The notes: a model not told the origin generated them from the letters alone. A stretch of 36,968 nucleotides of DNA from Johnsonella sp. (GCA_030529445.1 JAUMWW010000019.1:5996-42963), one strand, 5' to 3'; positions 17,663 to 26,220 are shown, numbered from the stretch's first letter. Translations and numbers: made by a program.

Positions 17663-17698
17663 ATCGAATTCGTTAGTTTTTTTTCGGGGGATCGAATT
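17663..17698. promoter_or_regulatory. Paired ATCGAATT sites in the pucR-allFG divergent region
   Basis: ATCGAATT occurs at 17663-17670 and again at 17691-17698, 28 bases apart, within the 232-base region between two divergent genes. Direct repeats of this kind could be regulator half-sites. No known PucR operator was matched. Confidence 0.25.
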
Positions 17699-17792
17699 AA
17701 TTTGCAGCATTATCACAGATAAAATGAGATTTATATTGGGGGAATACTCTTTTATGGATAAAAAACACTTGCAATATTTCATTTTATGGTCA

Positions 17793-17821
17793 ATGACAAC
17801 AAAAAAGACAAATACTATAAT
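17793..17821 (+). promoter_or_regulatory. Promoter of the FdrA-YlbE fusion gene
   Basis: ATGACA at 17793-17798 and TATAAT at 17816-17821 are separated by 17 bases. Transcription would start just upstream of AGGAGG at 17839-17844, which precedes the ATG at 17851 by six bases, so the leader is very short. Confidence 0.68.
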
Positions 17822-17850
17822 TATAATATCATAAAAATAGGAGGTTTGAA

Positions 17851-20844
17851 ATGTTAAAAACAATAATTAGAAAAAATAATTATCAAGACTCCATTAATCT
17901 GATGATGCTGACGAGAAAAATCAACGAATTTGGCGGTGTGAACAGGAGCCAAATCATGATGGGGACGGAGGCAAATAAAAACATCTTAAAAAGCAGCGGT
18001 CTTTTGACGGATGAAGCGCAGGAGGCATCTTCCAACGATATGGTCATCGTCATTGATGCTGAGGATGAAGGCATTACCGAAAAAATCATGGGGGAAATAG
18101 AAAATTTTTTCAATGATTTGCAGGTAAAGGACAGGGCACATGAAGCAAGAGAGGCGGCAAGTATCGATACTGCGGTTCAAATGCTTCCCGAAGCGAATGT
18201 GGCGCTTTTTTCGATACCGGGAGAATATGCGGCTTCAGAGATGAAGAAGGCGCTCAATCTCGGGCTGAATGTGTTTTCTTTTACGGATAATATTTCCAAG
18301 CAGGATGAGATAAATCTGAAAAAGCTTGCGAAGGAAAAAGGACTGCTCATGATGGGACCGGACTGCGGTACCGGAGCCATATCGGGCATACCGCTTGCAT
18401 TCACCAACGTGATAAATTCCGGAGATATATCGATAGTCGGAGCGAGCGGAACCGGAATTCAGGAGGTGAGCTGCCTGATCGATAAATACGGGGGAGGAAT
18501 TATCCATGCCATCGGAACAGGGGGAAGGGACCTGAATGAAGAGGTGAAGGGCATTACGATGAAGGATGCCTTAATCGCCCTGAACCACCATTCCGAAACG
18601 AAAGTCATTGCACTCATTTCCAAACCTCCTGCGAAAGAAGTAAGAGACGAGATCGTCGAATTGCTTCACGGCTTGGACAAGCCCGTTGTTGCGGTATTTT
18701 TAGGAGAGAAGCCGGCAAATCATGAGGGAGAGGTGTATTTTGCCTACACCTTGGAAGAATGTGCAAGAATGGCGGTCGACCTGTCAAAAAAGGGAAGCGT
18801 GGAGAAAAATTATAATGAGCTTCCCGAAAATCAAACGGAGATCAGATTTGATGAAAATGCCGGGATAAAAGGGCTTTACTCCGGGGGAACCCTTGGTGCG
18901 GAAGCGGCAATGCTGATTGCGGATACACTCAAAATGAGCAGGAAAACCCCGAAGGAGGGATACTTGCTGGATGAGAAGGGATATCAAATCTTAGATCTCG
19001 GAGACGATATCTATACCGTGGGAAGACCTCATCCAATGATTGATCCCGATGTAAGGATAGAAAAAATAAAGGAATTGGCAAAGGCTGATGAAAATTCCAT
19101 TATTTTAATCGATATCGTGCTCGGTTACGGCACGCATGAGGATATGGTCGGAGCATTGATACCGGCAATCAGGGAAGCGAAAAAGAGGGCAGAGGAAAGG
19201 GGAAAGCAAATCTGTTTCGTATCGAGCATTGTAGGTACGGACAAGGATATACAGGATTATCATCAGGCGGCAAAAAGACTCAGGCAAGAGGGGGTTTTGG
19301 TTGAGGAAAGCAATAAGAAAGCCGTTTTGAGAGCATTGAAATTAAAGGGGATAGAATACAGAGAAAAAGACAAAGAAATCATTCCTGCGGATAAGAAAAA
19401 GACGGGTCTTAAGCCTTCAAAAAATCTGGTGAAGCTATTAAGCGAGAAACCGAGAATAATCAATATCGGCTTAAAGAGCTTTAATAAATCGATCGAGGAC
19501 TGCGGGGGACAGTATATATGGGTGAATTGGAAGCCGAAGGCGGGGGGAAACCGAAAGCTCATACAAAGGATCGATTTTCTTTCATCGATGGATAAAATAA
19601 AAGCGGCAAATTTAGCTGTGATCGAGAAGATGAAAGACTCTCAGCCGTTTTTAACGGATGTAGTTTTGGCAAAGACGGTGATCGAGAGATTGCATGAAAA
19701 ATTGATATTGCATGCGGGTCCGCCCATTACTTATCAGGAAATGACAGGTCCTATGCAGGGCTCTTGCATAGGGGCGGTATTGTTTGAAAAATGGGCAAAT
19801 ACAGAAGAGGAGGCGGTAAGACTTCTCGAATCCGGAGAGATAGAGTTTTGTCCCTGCCACCATGTGAATGCCGTCGGACCTATGGGGGGAATCACCACGG
19901 CAAATATGCCGGTATTGGTTGTGGAAAACCGTTTGGATAAAACCGTAGCGTATTGCAATGTAAACGAAGGAATCGGAAAGGTGCTGAGATTCGGAGCATA
20001 TTCCAAAGAGGTGATCAACAGGCTCGAATGGATGAGAGACGTACTTTGTCCGGCTCTTTCCAAAGCGCTGAAATTAAAAGAGGGAGGAATCAATCTTTCT
20101 GTCTTGGTTGCAAAAGCAATTACGATGGGAGATGAATTCCATCAAAGAAATATAGCGGCATCTCAGATCTTTTTGAAAGAAATGGCTCCCTATCTCGTGA
20201 TCGCGGATATCTCTCAGGAAGAACGATATCAAGTCATAAAATTTCTGGCAGATACGGAACAGTTTTTCTTAAATGTTATGATGGCGACGGGAAAGGCGAT
20301 CGTTGATTGCGCGAGAAAGATACAGGAGGGCACAATCGTAACGACTCTTGCCAGAAACGGAAAGGATTTCGGCGTAAGAATTGCGGGCATGGGGGATGAG
20401 TGGTTTACCGCTCCGGTAAATACTCCGGACGGCTTGTATTTCACGGGATATTCGGCAGAAGATGCAAACAAAGACATCGGAGATTCGGCAATCACGGAAA
20501 CGGTCGGTGTAGGGGGGATGGCGATGATAGCCGCACCGGGTGTGACAAGATTTGTCGGAGCCGGGGGCTTTGAGGAAGCGCTGAAGATCTCTGATGAAAT
20601 GAATGAAATATGCATTGCGAATAATGCAAACTGGAGCATACCGACTTGGAATTTCAAAGGAGCCTGTCTTGGAATTGATGCGGTCAAGGTTGTGGAAACG
20701 GGGATCACACCTCTGATCAATACGGGAATTGCGCATAAAAAAGCGGGAATCGGTCAGATCGGCGCCGGTACGGTCAGGGCTCCGCTTGAATGCTTTGAAA
20801 AAGCCGTCATGGCTTATGCGGAAAAGCTCGGTTTCAAAGAATAG
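17851..20844 (+). CDS. FdrA-YlbE (AllF-AllG) fusion, probable oxamate carbamoyltransferase
   Basis: One uninterrupted 997-residue frame joins two proteins that are separate in E. coli. Residues 1 to about 580 match FdrA: a succinyl-CoA-synthetase-like core with GASGTGIQE at 197-205, GTGGRDLNEEV at 222-232, GLYSGGTLGAE at 341-351 and VGRPHPMIDP at 390-399, ending with AGGNRKL at 564-570. Residues from about 581 match YlbE (DUF1116): HAGPP at 621-625, MTGPMQGSC at 631-639, CHHVNAVGPMGG at 669-680, MGDEFHQRNIA at 759-769 and TPLINTGIAHK at 953-963. In E. coli fdrA, ylbE and ylbF have been reported as allFGH, the oxamate carbamoyltransferase that splits oxalurate with phosphate into oxamate and carbamoyl phosphate. 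The YlbF partner is not visible here. The allD homologue downstream supports this pathway. The family match is strong; the activity is inferred. Confidence 0.88.
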   Translation: MLKTIIRKNNYQDSINLMMLTRKINEFGGVNRSQIMMGTEANKNILKSSGLLTDEAQEASSNDMVIVIDAEDEGITEKIMGEIENFFNDLQVKDRAHEAREAASIDTAVQMLPEANVALFSIPGEYAASEMKKALNLGLNVFSFTDNISKQDEINLKKLAKEKGLLMMGPDCGTGAISGIPLAFTNVINSGDISIVGASGTGIQEVSCLIDKYGGGIIHAIGTGGRDLNEEVKGITMKDALIALNHHSETKVIALISKPPAKEVRDEIVELLHGLDKPVVAVFLGEKPANHEGEVYFAYTLEECARMAVDLSKKGSVEKNYNELPENQTEIRFDENAGIKGLYSGGTLGAEAAMLIADTLKMSRKTPKEGYLLDEKGYQILDLGDDIYTVGRPHPMIDPDVRIEKIKELAKADENSIILIDIVLGYGTHEDMVGALIPAIREAKKRAEERGKQICFVSSIVGTDKDIQDYHQAAKRLRQEGVLVEESNKKAVLRALKLKGIEYREKDKEIIPADKKKTGLKPSKNLVKLLSEKPRIINIGLKSFNKSIEDCGGQYIWVNWKPKAGGNRKLIQRIDFLSSMDKIKAANLAVIEKMKDSQPFLTDVVLAKTVIERLHEKLILHAGPPITYQEMTGPMQGSCIGAVLFEKWANTEEEAVRLLESGEIEFCPCHHVNAVGPMGGITTANMPVLVVENRLDKTVAYCNVNEGIGKVLRFGAYSKEVINRLEWMRDVLCPALSKALKLKEGGINLSVLVAKAITMGDEFHQRNIAASQIFLKEMAPYLVIADISQEERYQVIKFLADTEQFFLNVMMATGKAIVDCARKIQEGTIVTTLARNGKDFGVRIAGMGDEWFTAPVNTPDGLYFTGYSAEDANKDIGDSAITETVGVGGMAMIAAPGVTRFVGAGGFEEALKISDEMNEICIANNANWSIPTWNFKGACLGIDAVKVVETGITPLINTGIAHKKAGIGQIGAGTVRAPLECFEKAVMAYAEKLGFKE

Positions 20845-20898
20845 AAATCAAGATCCGCTTGTTTTTAATATGCCGTCTTCAGGGAAAAGAAAACATGG

Positions 20899-20942
20899 AA
20901 AAAAGGATACACCTGCCGGAGGGGGATCCTGCAGGTGTATCC
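20899..20942 (-). terminator. Terminator between the fusion gene and the AEC permease gene
   Basis: Perfect 12-base arms at 20905-20916 and 20931-20942 (GGATACACCTGC / GCAGGTGTATCC) enclose a 14-base loop. The A run at 20899-20904 reads as a T tract on the minus strand, so it best serves the permease gene. The hairpin may also help stop transcription of the convergent fusion gene. Confidence 0.65.
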
Positions 20943-20949
20943 TCTCAAA

Positions 20950-21882
20950 TCAAATTAAGAATGTGGCAATCAGAGGGATTGTGATCAATGACAATAAAGA
21001 GCAGATAAATACGATTTGACCGGCAAGATCCTTATCATTACCCAAATTATCACTGAACATAGCAACGTAAGCAGCCGTCGGCATGGATAATACCACGACG
21101 GGGAGAATCAGGCGGATACCGGAAAATCCGAATAACTTCAAGCATAAAGAAATCAAAAGCGGATTGATCAGCAGCTTAAAAGCACAGACGACGTAGATAT
21201 TCCTATTTGTAAACGCATCGCCGATCTTGGAATTGGATAATATCAGTCCGACAACGATCATGGCAATGGGTGAAGTCGCTCTGCTGAGCATATTCATCGT
21301 AGAGGATATGGGCTCTGGTATGGAGAGGTTTGCAAGAAACAAACCGCCTCCTATCAAAATGGAGAGCACTCCGGGGTTCAAAATGGCTTTTTTAAGGCTG
21401 GTTTTAAAAGATGAATTATTGCAATGCCTTCCGATGGTATAAGTACCGAAGGTCCATGAAACCAATTCGAAGATAAATCCGGCACAGATTACGGCATAGA
21501 AGAGAGCATCCTGCCCAAGCAGAGCCAAAACGACGGGATATCCCATAAACGAGGTGTTTGACAATACCATGGCAACTCTGTAGATATCTTTTTGATTGGA
21601 TTTGACCTTGAAGAAAAAGCTTACAAGGAAAGAGATGCTCAGCAAGCCGATATAGCAGCAAATCATAATGATGATCAGGCTTAAGATATTATCCGCCTTA
21701 TCACGGGAAAAAGGAACCTGCATTGCCATGATGATCGTGGCGGGCATCGTAACATAGAGAACAAGCTTTGTGATCTCCTTTTGCCCGGCAGGCGAAATAA
21801 ATTTCAATTTTCCGATGATATACCCGATTAAGATAAGGGAGAACAATATGCTTACATTTTGGAGGGTAGAAAGAAAATCCAT
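20950..21882 (-). CDS. AEC-family (auxin efflux carrier-like) permease
   Basis: A strongly hydrophobic 310-residue protein with about ten membrane segments and the AEC start pattern ILIGYIIGKLKFISP. Family members export or import organic anions such as malate, malonate or auxin-like acids. ATG at 21882 is chosen over the upstream in-frame GTG because GAGGTGA lies six bases ahead of it on the minus strand. It is flanked by the FdrA-YlbE fusion and a carboxylate symporter-allD pair, all converging on one pathway. Export of the end product oxamate, or uptake of a precursor, are both reasonable; the sequence does not say which. Confidence 0.85.
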   Translation of the reverse strand: MDFLSTLQNVSILFSLILIGYIIGKLKFISPAGQKEITKLVLYVTMPATIIMAMQVPFSRDKADNILSLIIIMICCYIGLLSISFLVSFFFKVKSNQKDIYRVAMVLSNTSFMGYPVVLALLGQDALFYAVICAGFIFELVSWTFGTYTIGRHCNNSSFKTSLKKAILNPGVLSILIGGGLFLANLSIPEPISSTMNMLSRATSPIAMIVVGLILSNSKIGDAFTNRNIYVVCAFKLLINPLLISLCLKLFGFSGIRLILPVVVLSMPTAAYVAMFSDNLGNDKDLAGQIVFICSLLSLITIPLIATFLI

Positions 21883-21912
21883 AAAAATCACCTCGAAGAA
21901 AAATTTTATTTA

Positions 21913-21941
21913 ATCATAGCTTTAAAAAAACAGATATTCAA
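21913..21941 (-). promoter_or_regulatory. Promoter of the AEC permease gene
   Basis: Read on the minus strand, TTGAAT (21941-21936) and TATGAT (21918-21913) are separated by 17 bases, about 30 bases upstream of the chosen ATG. Confidence 0.55.
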
Positions 21942-22067
21942 TGCAAAGAGATGATAAAAAAACTCCGGAAATTATCCTTAAAGGACAAATAAAAACGGGG
22001 GATTCTTAAAAAGGTTCAGAGAAAATCAAACATCAATAAATTGCGACGGAAAAGGAGAAGAAAGAAA

Positions 22068-23324
22068 ATGTCCGAAAAGAAAAGATTTGGTTTGACACTA
22101 ACCAATCAGATATTGATAGCCACATTCGGCGGAATTATTTTTGGCGGCATTGTAGGTCCTTGGGCATCCAACTTAAAGGTTATCGGAGATATGTTTTTAA
22201 GGCTCATTCAAATGTCCGTTATTCCTCTGGTCATGTCGGCGGTTATCGTCGCGGTCGGAAGAGGAAGCGGCGGTGATGCAGGAAAGATGGGAATTCATAC
22301 ATTTAAATGGATTATCTTTTTCACGCTGACTTCGGCATTTATGGGGGTGGTATTGTCTTATTATATCCAGCCGGGAATCGGAGTTGCCCATATGACGGAG
22401 GTCGGAGAAGTGGCGGCGAGTGCCGATGCTTTGAAGGAAAATTCGCTCAGGGATACGATATTGGCATTCTTTACCACCAATATATTTACCGCAATGTCAA
22501 CGAGCGCAATGGTTCCCTGTATCATATTTTCCCTCTTCTTCGGCGTGGCGATGTCTCAGTACATCAGAGACACCAATAAGACGATCATGCTTGACTTCGT
22601 TCTGGCAGTCAATGAAATCATCGTAAATATCATCAAGAATGTGATGAAGGTCGCGCCGATCGGTATTTTTTGCCTGCTTGCGGATGTAACCGGCAGCAAA
22701 GGCTTTACCGTAGTTATCCCGATGGCGAAGTTCTTATTGATCCTGATCATCGGAGATATTATACAGTTGGTGCTCTACGGGCTGATTACCGCAACCATAT
22801 GCAAGGTAAATCCCTTGAAAATGCCTAAGAAATTTTTGAAAATGTCCATTATTGCCTTGACGACAACCTCAAGCGCGATCACTCTGCCGACAAAGATGGA
22901 AGACTCCGTGATCAAGTTCGGCGTCAGCAGAAAGGTTGCAGACTTTACCGGTCCCATCACGATGTCGATGAACTCTTCCGGTTGGGCACTCTGCAATGTT
23001 ACCGCAATCTTCTTTATCGCTCAGTTTTCGGGTGTGGTGATGACGCCTTATCAAATGGTAATGGCAGTTATTCTCTCCTGCTTAATGTGCATGGGCAGTG
23101 TCGTTGTCCCCGGAGGAGCGATCATTGTCTATACCTTTCTTGCCACCTCGATGGGATTGCCTCTCGAGAGCATAGCCGTATTAATAGGTATCGATTGGTT
23201 TTCCGGAATGTTCAGGACGCTGAATAACGTCGATATCGACGTACTGGTAGCCATGTTGGTAGCAAACAGGATAGGGGAATTTGACAGAGATGTTTATAAT
23301 GAACTCAAAACAGCGGAATATTAA
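22068..23324 (+). CDS. Divergent DAACS-family carboxylate:cation symporter
   Basis: This 418-residue membrane protein of the glutamate/dicarboxylate symporter family (GltP/DctA) keeps the helical-hairpin motif TTTSSAITLP at 265-274 and the TM8 region GIDWFSGMFRTLNNV at 374-388. Two signature sites are altered. The family NMDGT in TM7 is NSSGW here (302-306), and the TM8 Asp that binds the substrate amino group in GltPh is Gly380. The substrate is therefore probably not an acidic amino acid, and a carboxylate such as ureidoglycolate or oxalurate fits the next gene, allD. ATG 22068 is preferred to the TTG at 22041 because AAGGAG at 22052-22057 precedes it by ten bases. Confidence 0.87.
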   Translation: MSEKKRFGLTLTNQILIATFGGIIFGGIVGPWASNLKVIGDMFLRLIQMSVIPLVMSAVIVAVGRGSGGDAGKMGIHTFKWIIFFTLTSAFMGVVLSYYIQPGIGVAHMTEVGEVAASADALKENSLRDTILAFFTTNIFTAMSTSAMVPCIIFSLFFGVAMSQYIRDTNKTIMLDFVLAVNEIIVNIIKNVMKVAPIGIFCLLADVTGSKGFTVVIPMAKFLLILIIGDIIQLVLYGLITATICKVNPLKMPKKFLKMSIIALTTTSSAITLPTKMEDSVIKFGVSRKVADFTGPITMSMNSSGWALCNVTAIFFIAQFSGVVMTPYQMVMAVILSCLMCMGSVVVPGGAIIVYTFLATSMGLPLESIAVLIGIDWFSGMFRTLNNVDIDVLVAMLVANRIGEFDRDVYNELKTAEY

Positions 23325-23342
23325 GAAAAGGAGAATGTATTT

Positions 23343-24395
23343 ATGAAGCTTTCGAGACAGGAATTAAAGGATTTGATGAAGAACAAGATGATGAAGGCGG
23401 GAATGGGGGAAGAGCATGCGGAAATGACCTCCGAAATATTGGTTTGGTCCGATGAGAGAGGATATCATTCGCACGGCTCCGTGAGAGTGGAGTATTACAG
23501 CGAAAGAATTGCAAAAGGAGGAATCAATCTCAATCCGAAATTCGAATACAAGGAAACAGGTCCATGTTCGGCGATTTTTGAGGGAGACAATGCCTGCGGC
23601 TATGTCGTGGCGACGCTTGCCATGGAAAAAGCGATAGAGATGGCAAAGAAAAACGGAGTTGCCGTAGTGGGAATGAGCAATATTTCGCATAGCGGAGCGA
23701 TAGGATATTATACGGAAATGGCGGCAAAGAAGGATCTGGTTGCAATCTCATTTTGCCAATCCGATCCTATGGCGGTGCCTTACGGCGGAACAGAGCCTTA
23801 TTACGGAACGAACCCGATCTCTTTTGCGGCTCCGACCGCAGATGAAAGAATCGTTGTTTTTGATATGGCGACTACGGTTCAGGCTTGGGGCAAGATACTG
23901 GATAAGCGCTCAAGGGGAGAGAAAATACCGGATACTTGGGCGGTGGATGAGAAGGGCATGCCCGTGACGGATCCGAATCTCGTCAATGCACTGGTTCCGA
24001 TTGCAGGGGCGAAAGGCTACGGGCTGATGATGATGGTGGATGTATTTTCAGGCGTTCTTCTCGGGGTACCTTTCGGAAAGCATGTAAGCTCGATGTATCA
24101 CGATTTATCCGAAGGCAGGAGATTGGGTCATACCCATATCGTGATTGATCCGGAGAGATTTGTGGGAATAGAGAAGTTTAAAAAGAGCATGTCTCAGGTT
24201 TGCGACGAATTGGGAGCAATGAAGCCGGTAGAGGGCTATGATAAGGTATATTATCCGGGCGAAAGAGCGATGCTGCGCAAGAAGAATTATTATGATACCG
24301 GCGGAATCGAAATCGTGGATGAGATCTATCAGTATTTTATCAGCGATGATATTCATTTTAACAGATATGATCATAAGAACAGATTTGCCGATTAA
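23343..24395 (+). CDS. allD: Ureidoglycolate dehydrogenase AllD (Ldh_2 family)
   Basis: This 350-residue NAD(P)-dependent dehydrogenase resembles E. coli AllD along its whole length and is almost the same size. Matching segments include GYHSHGSVRVEYY, ETGPCSAI, NISHSGAIGYY with catalytic-type His116, DMATTVQAWGK, GYGLMMMVDVFSGVLLG and EIVDEIYQY. AllD oxidises (S)-ureidoglycolate to oxalurate, the substrate of the carbamoyltransferase proposed for the upstream fusion. It follows the symporter by 18 bases, with AAAGGAG upstream of the ATG, so transport and oxidation are probably one transcription unit. Malate or 2,3-diketo-L-gulonate dehydrogenases share the fold but match these motifs less well. 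Confidence 0.92.
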   Translation: MKLSRQELKDLMKNKMMKAGMGEEHAEMTSEILVWSDERGYHSHGSVRVEYYSERIAKGGINLNPKFEYKETGPCSAIFEGDNACGYVVATLAMEKAIEMAKKNGVAVVGMSNISHSGAIGYYTEMAAKKDLVAISFCQSDPMAVPYGGTEPYYGTNPISFAAPTADERIVVFDMATTVQAWGKILDKRSRGEKIPDTWAVDEKGMPVTDPNLVNALVPIAGAKGYGLMMMVDVFSGVLLGVPFGKHVSSMYHDLSEGRRLGHTHIVIDPERFVGIEKFKKSMSQVCDELGAMKPVEGYDKVYYPGERAMLRKKNYYDTGGIEIVDEIYQYFISDDIHFNRYDHKNRFAD

Positions 24396-24435
24396 TGAAT
24401 TAAGAAAAAAATCAGAGTAGATCCCATAGGAAAGA

Positions 24436-24486
24436 AATCGGGGGAGGATAATCATTTTATCTCTCTCCCGATTTTCTGGTTTTTTC
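24436..24486 (+). terminator. Terminator after allD
   Basis: AATCGGGGGAG pairs with CTCTCCCGATT (arms near 24436-24446 and 24463-24473, one wobble), followed by an interrupted T-rich tail. Confidence 0.68.
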
Positions 24487-24614
24487 GGTATATTTATGAT
24501 AAAATAATCGCAGTAAAGATCAATAAAAATTCCTTTGAGAGTTTTATTTTCAAGAGATTTTATATTCGGCGCCCGGAAGCAGGAAAGGAAAGCGGGGTGC
24601 GGGGAAGGAGTGCC

Positions 24615-25109
24615 ATGACAAAGCAAAAGGAAAGCAAAACCAATGCAATGCGCCTGCTGGATGCCGCAGGCATAAGCTATTCCTGTCTCAGTTATGAAGC
24701 GGACGAGTTTGAGGACGGGATCCATACCGCCGATGCCCTCGGTCTTGATCATGAGAAGGTTTTTAAAACTCTGGTTACGCTGGGAGCAAGCCGGAATTAT
24801 TATGTATTCGTTCTTCCTCTTACGGCAAAGCTGGATCTGAAAAAGGCGGCAAAGAGCGTAAAGGAAAAATCGCTGGAAATGATTGCCGTAAAGGATATTA
24901 AAAATATCACCGGATATGTGCGCGGAGGCTGTACCGCAATAGGGATGAAAAAACGCTATACCACAAGAATCGACCTAAGCGCAAAGCCTTGGGAGGATAT
25001 CTATATCAGCGCGGGAAAGATCGGTTACCAGCTCAATATTCGGACGGAGGATTTTTTGCGGATCAGCGGTGCCGAATATGCGGATTTGAGCGATTTAAAT
25101 GTAAAATAA
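24615..25109 (+). CDS. ybaK: Cys-tRNA(Pro)/aminoacyl-tRNA deacylase, YbaK family
   Basis: This 164-residue free-standing editing domain hydrolyses mischarged tRNA, typically Cys-tRNA(Pro), in the cytosol. The motif KVFKTLV carries the invariant Lys (Lys51). PLTAKLDLKKAAK and the loop GYVRGGCTAIGMKK are typical of YbaK/EbsC proteins. ATG 24615 follows GGAAGGAG at 24603-24610 by four bases and is preferred to an in-frame GTG at 24597. The YihY/BrkB gene starts nine bases after its stop, so the two probably form one unit. The partner synthetase gene is not in this window. Confidence 0.92.
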   Translation: MTKQKESKTNAMRLLDAAGISYSCLSYEADEFEDGIHTADALGLDHEKVFKTLVTLGASRNYYVFVLPLTAKLDLKKAAKSVKEKSLEMIAVKDIKNITGYVRGGCTAIGMKKRYTTRIDLSAKPWEDIYISAGKIGYQLNIRTEDFLRISGAEYADLSDLNVK

Positions 25110-25118
25110 GGTAAAATC

Positions 25119-26081
25119 ATGAAGAAGAAACTGTCGGGATGTATTGAAAAAATGATGGATCATAAAAGCATTCTCTTCTTTGATCTTTTGGCTTGGCGGA
25201 TCAAAAATCACAGACTGCAGGCATCGGGTGCCCAACTGGCATATTTTACGCTGCTTTCCATTTTCCCCTTTCTGATCGTAATGCTCAATATCATATCCAG
25301 AATGAGCCTGCTTTACCGCAATGTCGTTGATAATCTCATTTCTTTCTTTCCCGCGGAAGCGGGCAATGTCATTTATCTTGTGCTCTCCGACCTGAGGCTG
25401 GGATTCGGCAGCAATCTTCAGCTGATTCTTTCTCTGCTCGGCGCCTTGTATTCGGCGAGTCTGGGAATCAAACCCATGATTACGACCTGCAATCTCGCAT
25501 ACGGATATCGGGAGCATAAAAAGGGCTTAAATCTGATTATCACAAGCCTGCTCTTTACGCTCGCCTTTATGGCTCTGATCATTCTTCTCTTTACGACGGA
25601 GCTTCTGGGAGACAGGATCTTTTATTTTATTGCGCGCTTCTTTTCCCTTCCCCGGCTTGCCTATCATATCTGGTACTTCGTCAAGAATCTGCTGACTCCG
25701 CTTTATATGCTTCTTTTGCTCTTTTTGCTTAACAGATATTCCCTTCCCAAGAGCGTGAGAAAAGAGATCAGCATAAGGGAAATACTGCCGGGAGCGTTTT
25801 TGACGATGATTTTAATGATCTTTTTAAGCTCCGTCTTTACGATAGGAGCGGCAAGCTCCGATCGGTACGCCATCACCTACGGTTCCATCAGCGGAGTGAT
25901 CATTATGATCGTCTGGCTCTATCTGATGGGGGCGAGTCTGGTGCTCGGTTTCGAGATCAACGGAGTTCTCCATGATATGCGCAGAGAGGATCATTTTGCA
26001 TTAAGGAAGAAGAGATTTTTTTGGCAGGAAAGAGGAAAGGCGGGAGAAGAGGGAAAAAAAGAGGAAAAACCTGCAGGATAA
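25119..26081 (+). CDS. YihY/virulence factor BrkB family membrane protein
   Basis: A 320-residue polytopic membrane protein with about six hydrophobic helices. The family pattern is visible: early QASGAQLAYFTLLSIFPFL, then the GALYSASLGIKPMI region and the late TYGSISGVIIMIVWLYLMGASLVLGFEIN. The C-terminal tail is charged and Lys/Glu rich. The old label ribonuclease BN for this family is incorrect, and its biochemical function remains undefined. It is probably co-transcribed with ybaK. Confidence 0.92.
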   Translation: MKKKLSGCIEKMMDHKSILFFDLLAWRIKNHRLQASGAQLAYFTLLSIFPFLIVMLNIISRMSLLYRNVVDNLISFFPAEAGNVIYLVLSDLRLGFGSNLQLILSLLGALYSASLGIKPMITTCNLAYGYREHKKGLNLIITSLLFTLAFMALIILLFTTELLGDRIFYFIARFFSLPRLAYHIWYFVKNLLTPLYMLLLLFLLNRYSLPKSVRKEISIREILPGAFLTMILMIFLSSVFTIGAASSDRYAITYGSISGVIIMIVWLYLMGASLVLGFEINGVLHDMRREDHFALRKKRFFWQERGKAGEEGKKEEKPAG

Positions 26082-26137
26082 GAGAGTGACCATTTCGCTT
26101 TTGAAAAGAGCTTCCATTTGCTCGGGGCAGAATACGG

Positions 26138-26166
26138 ATGACAAGCCCTCTTTTTTTGGTTATAAT
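26138..26166 (+). promoter_or_regulatory. Promoter of the parE-parC-deoD region
   Basis: ATGACA at 26138-26143 and TATAAT at 26161-26166 are separated by 17 bases. The predicted start lies about 48 bases before the TTG of the topoisomerase B subunit gene. Confidence 0.65.
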
Positions 26167-26220
26167 ATCCTTTATGTTTCGGAAGATTAAGAAATAAGAG
26201 AGAGGATTAGAAAGAGAATT

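Noticed and set aside
21942-22067. Promoter for the DAACS symporter
   Set aside because: Several A+T-rich hexamers are present but no -35/-10 pair with acceptable spacing could be chosen.
26090-26157. Possible terminator after the YihY gene with a TTTTTTT run
   Set aside because: Only four- to five-base stems can be drawn before the T run, and the segment also carries the -35 of the next promoter.
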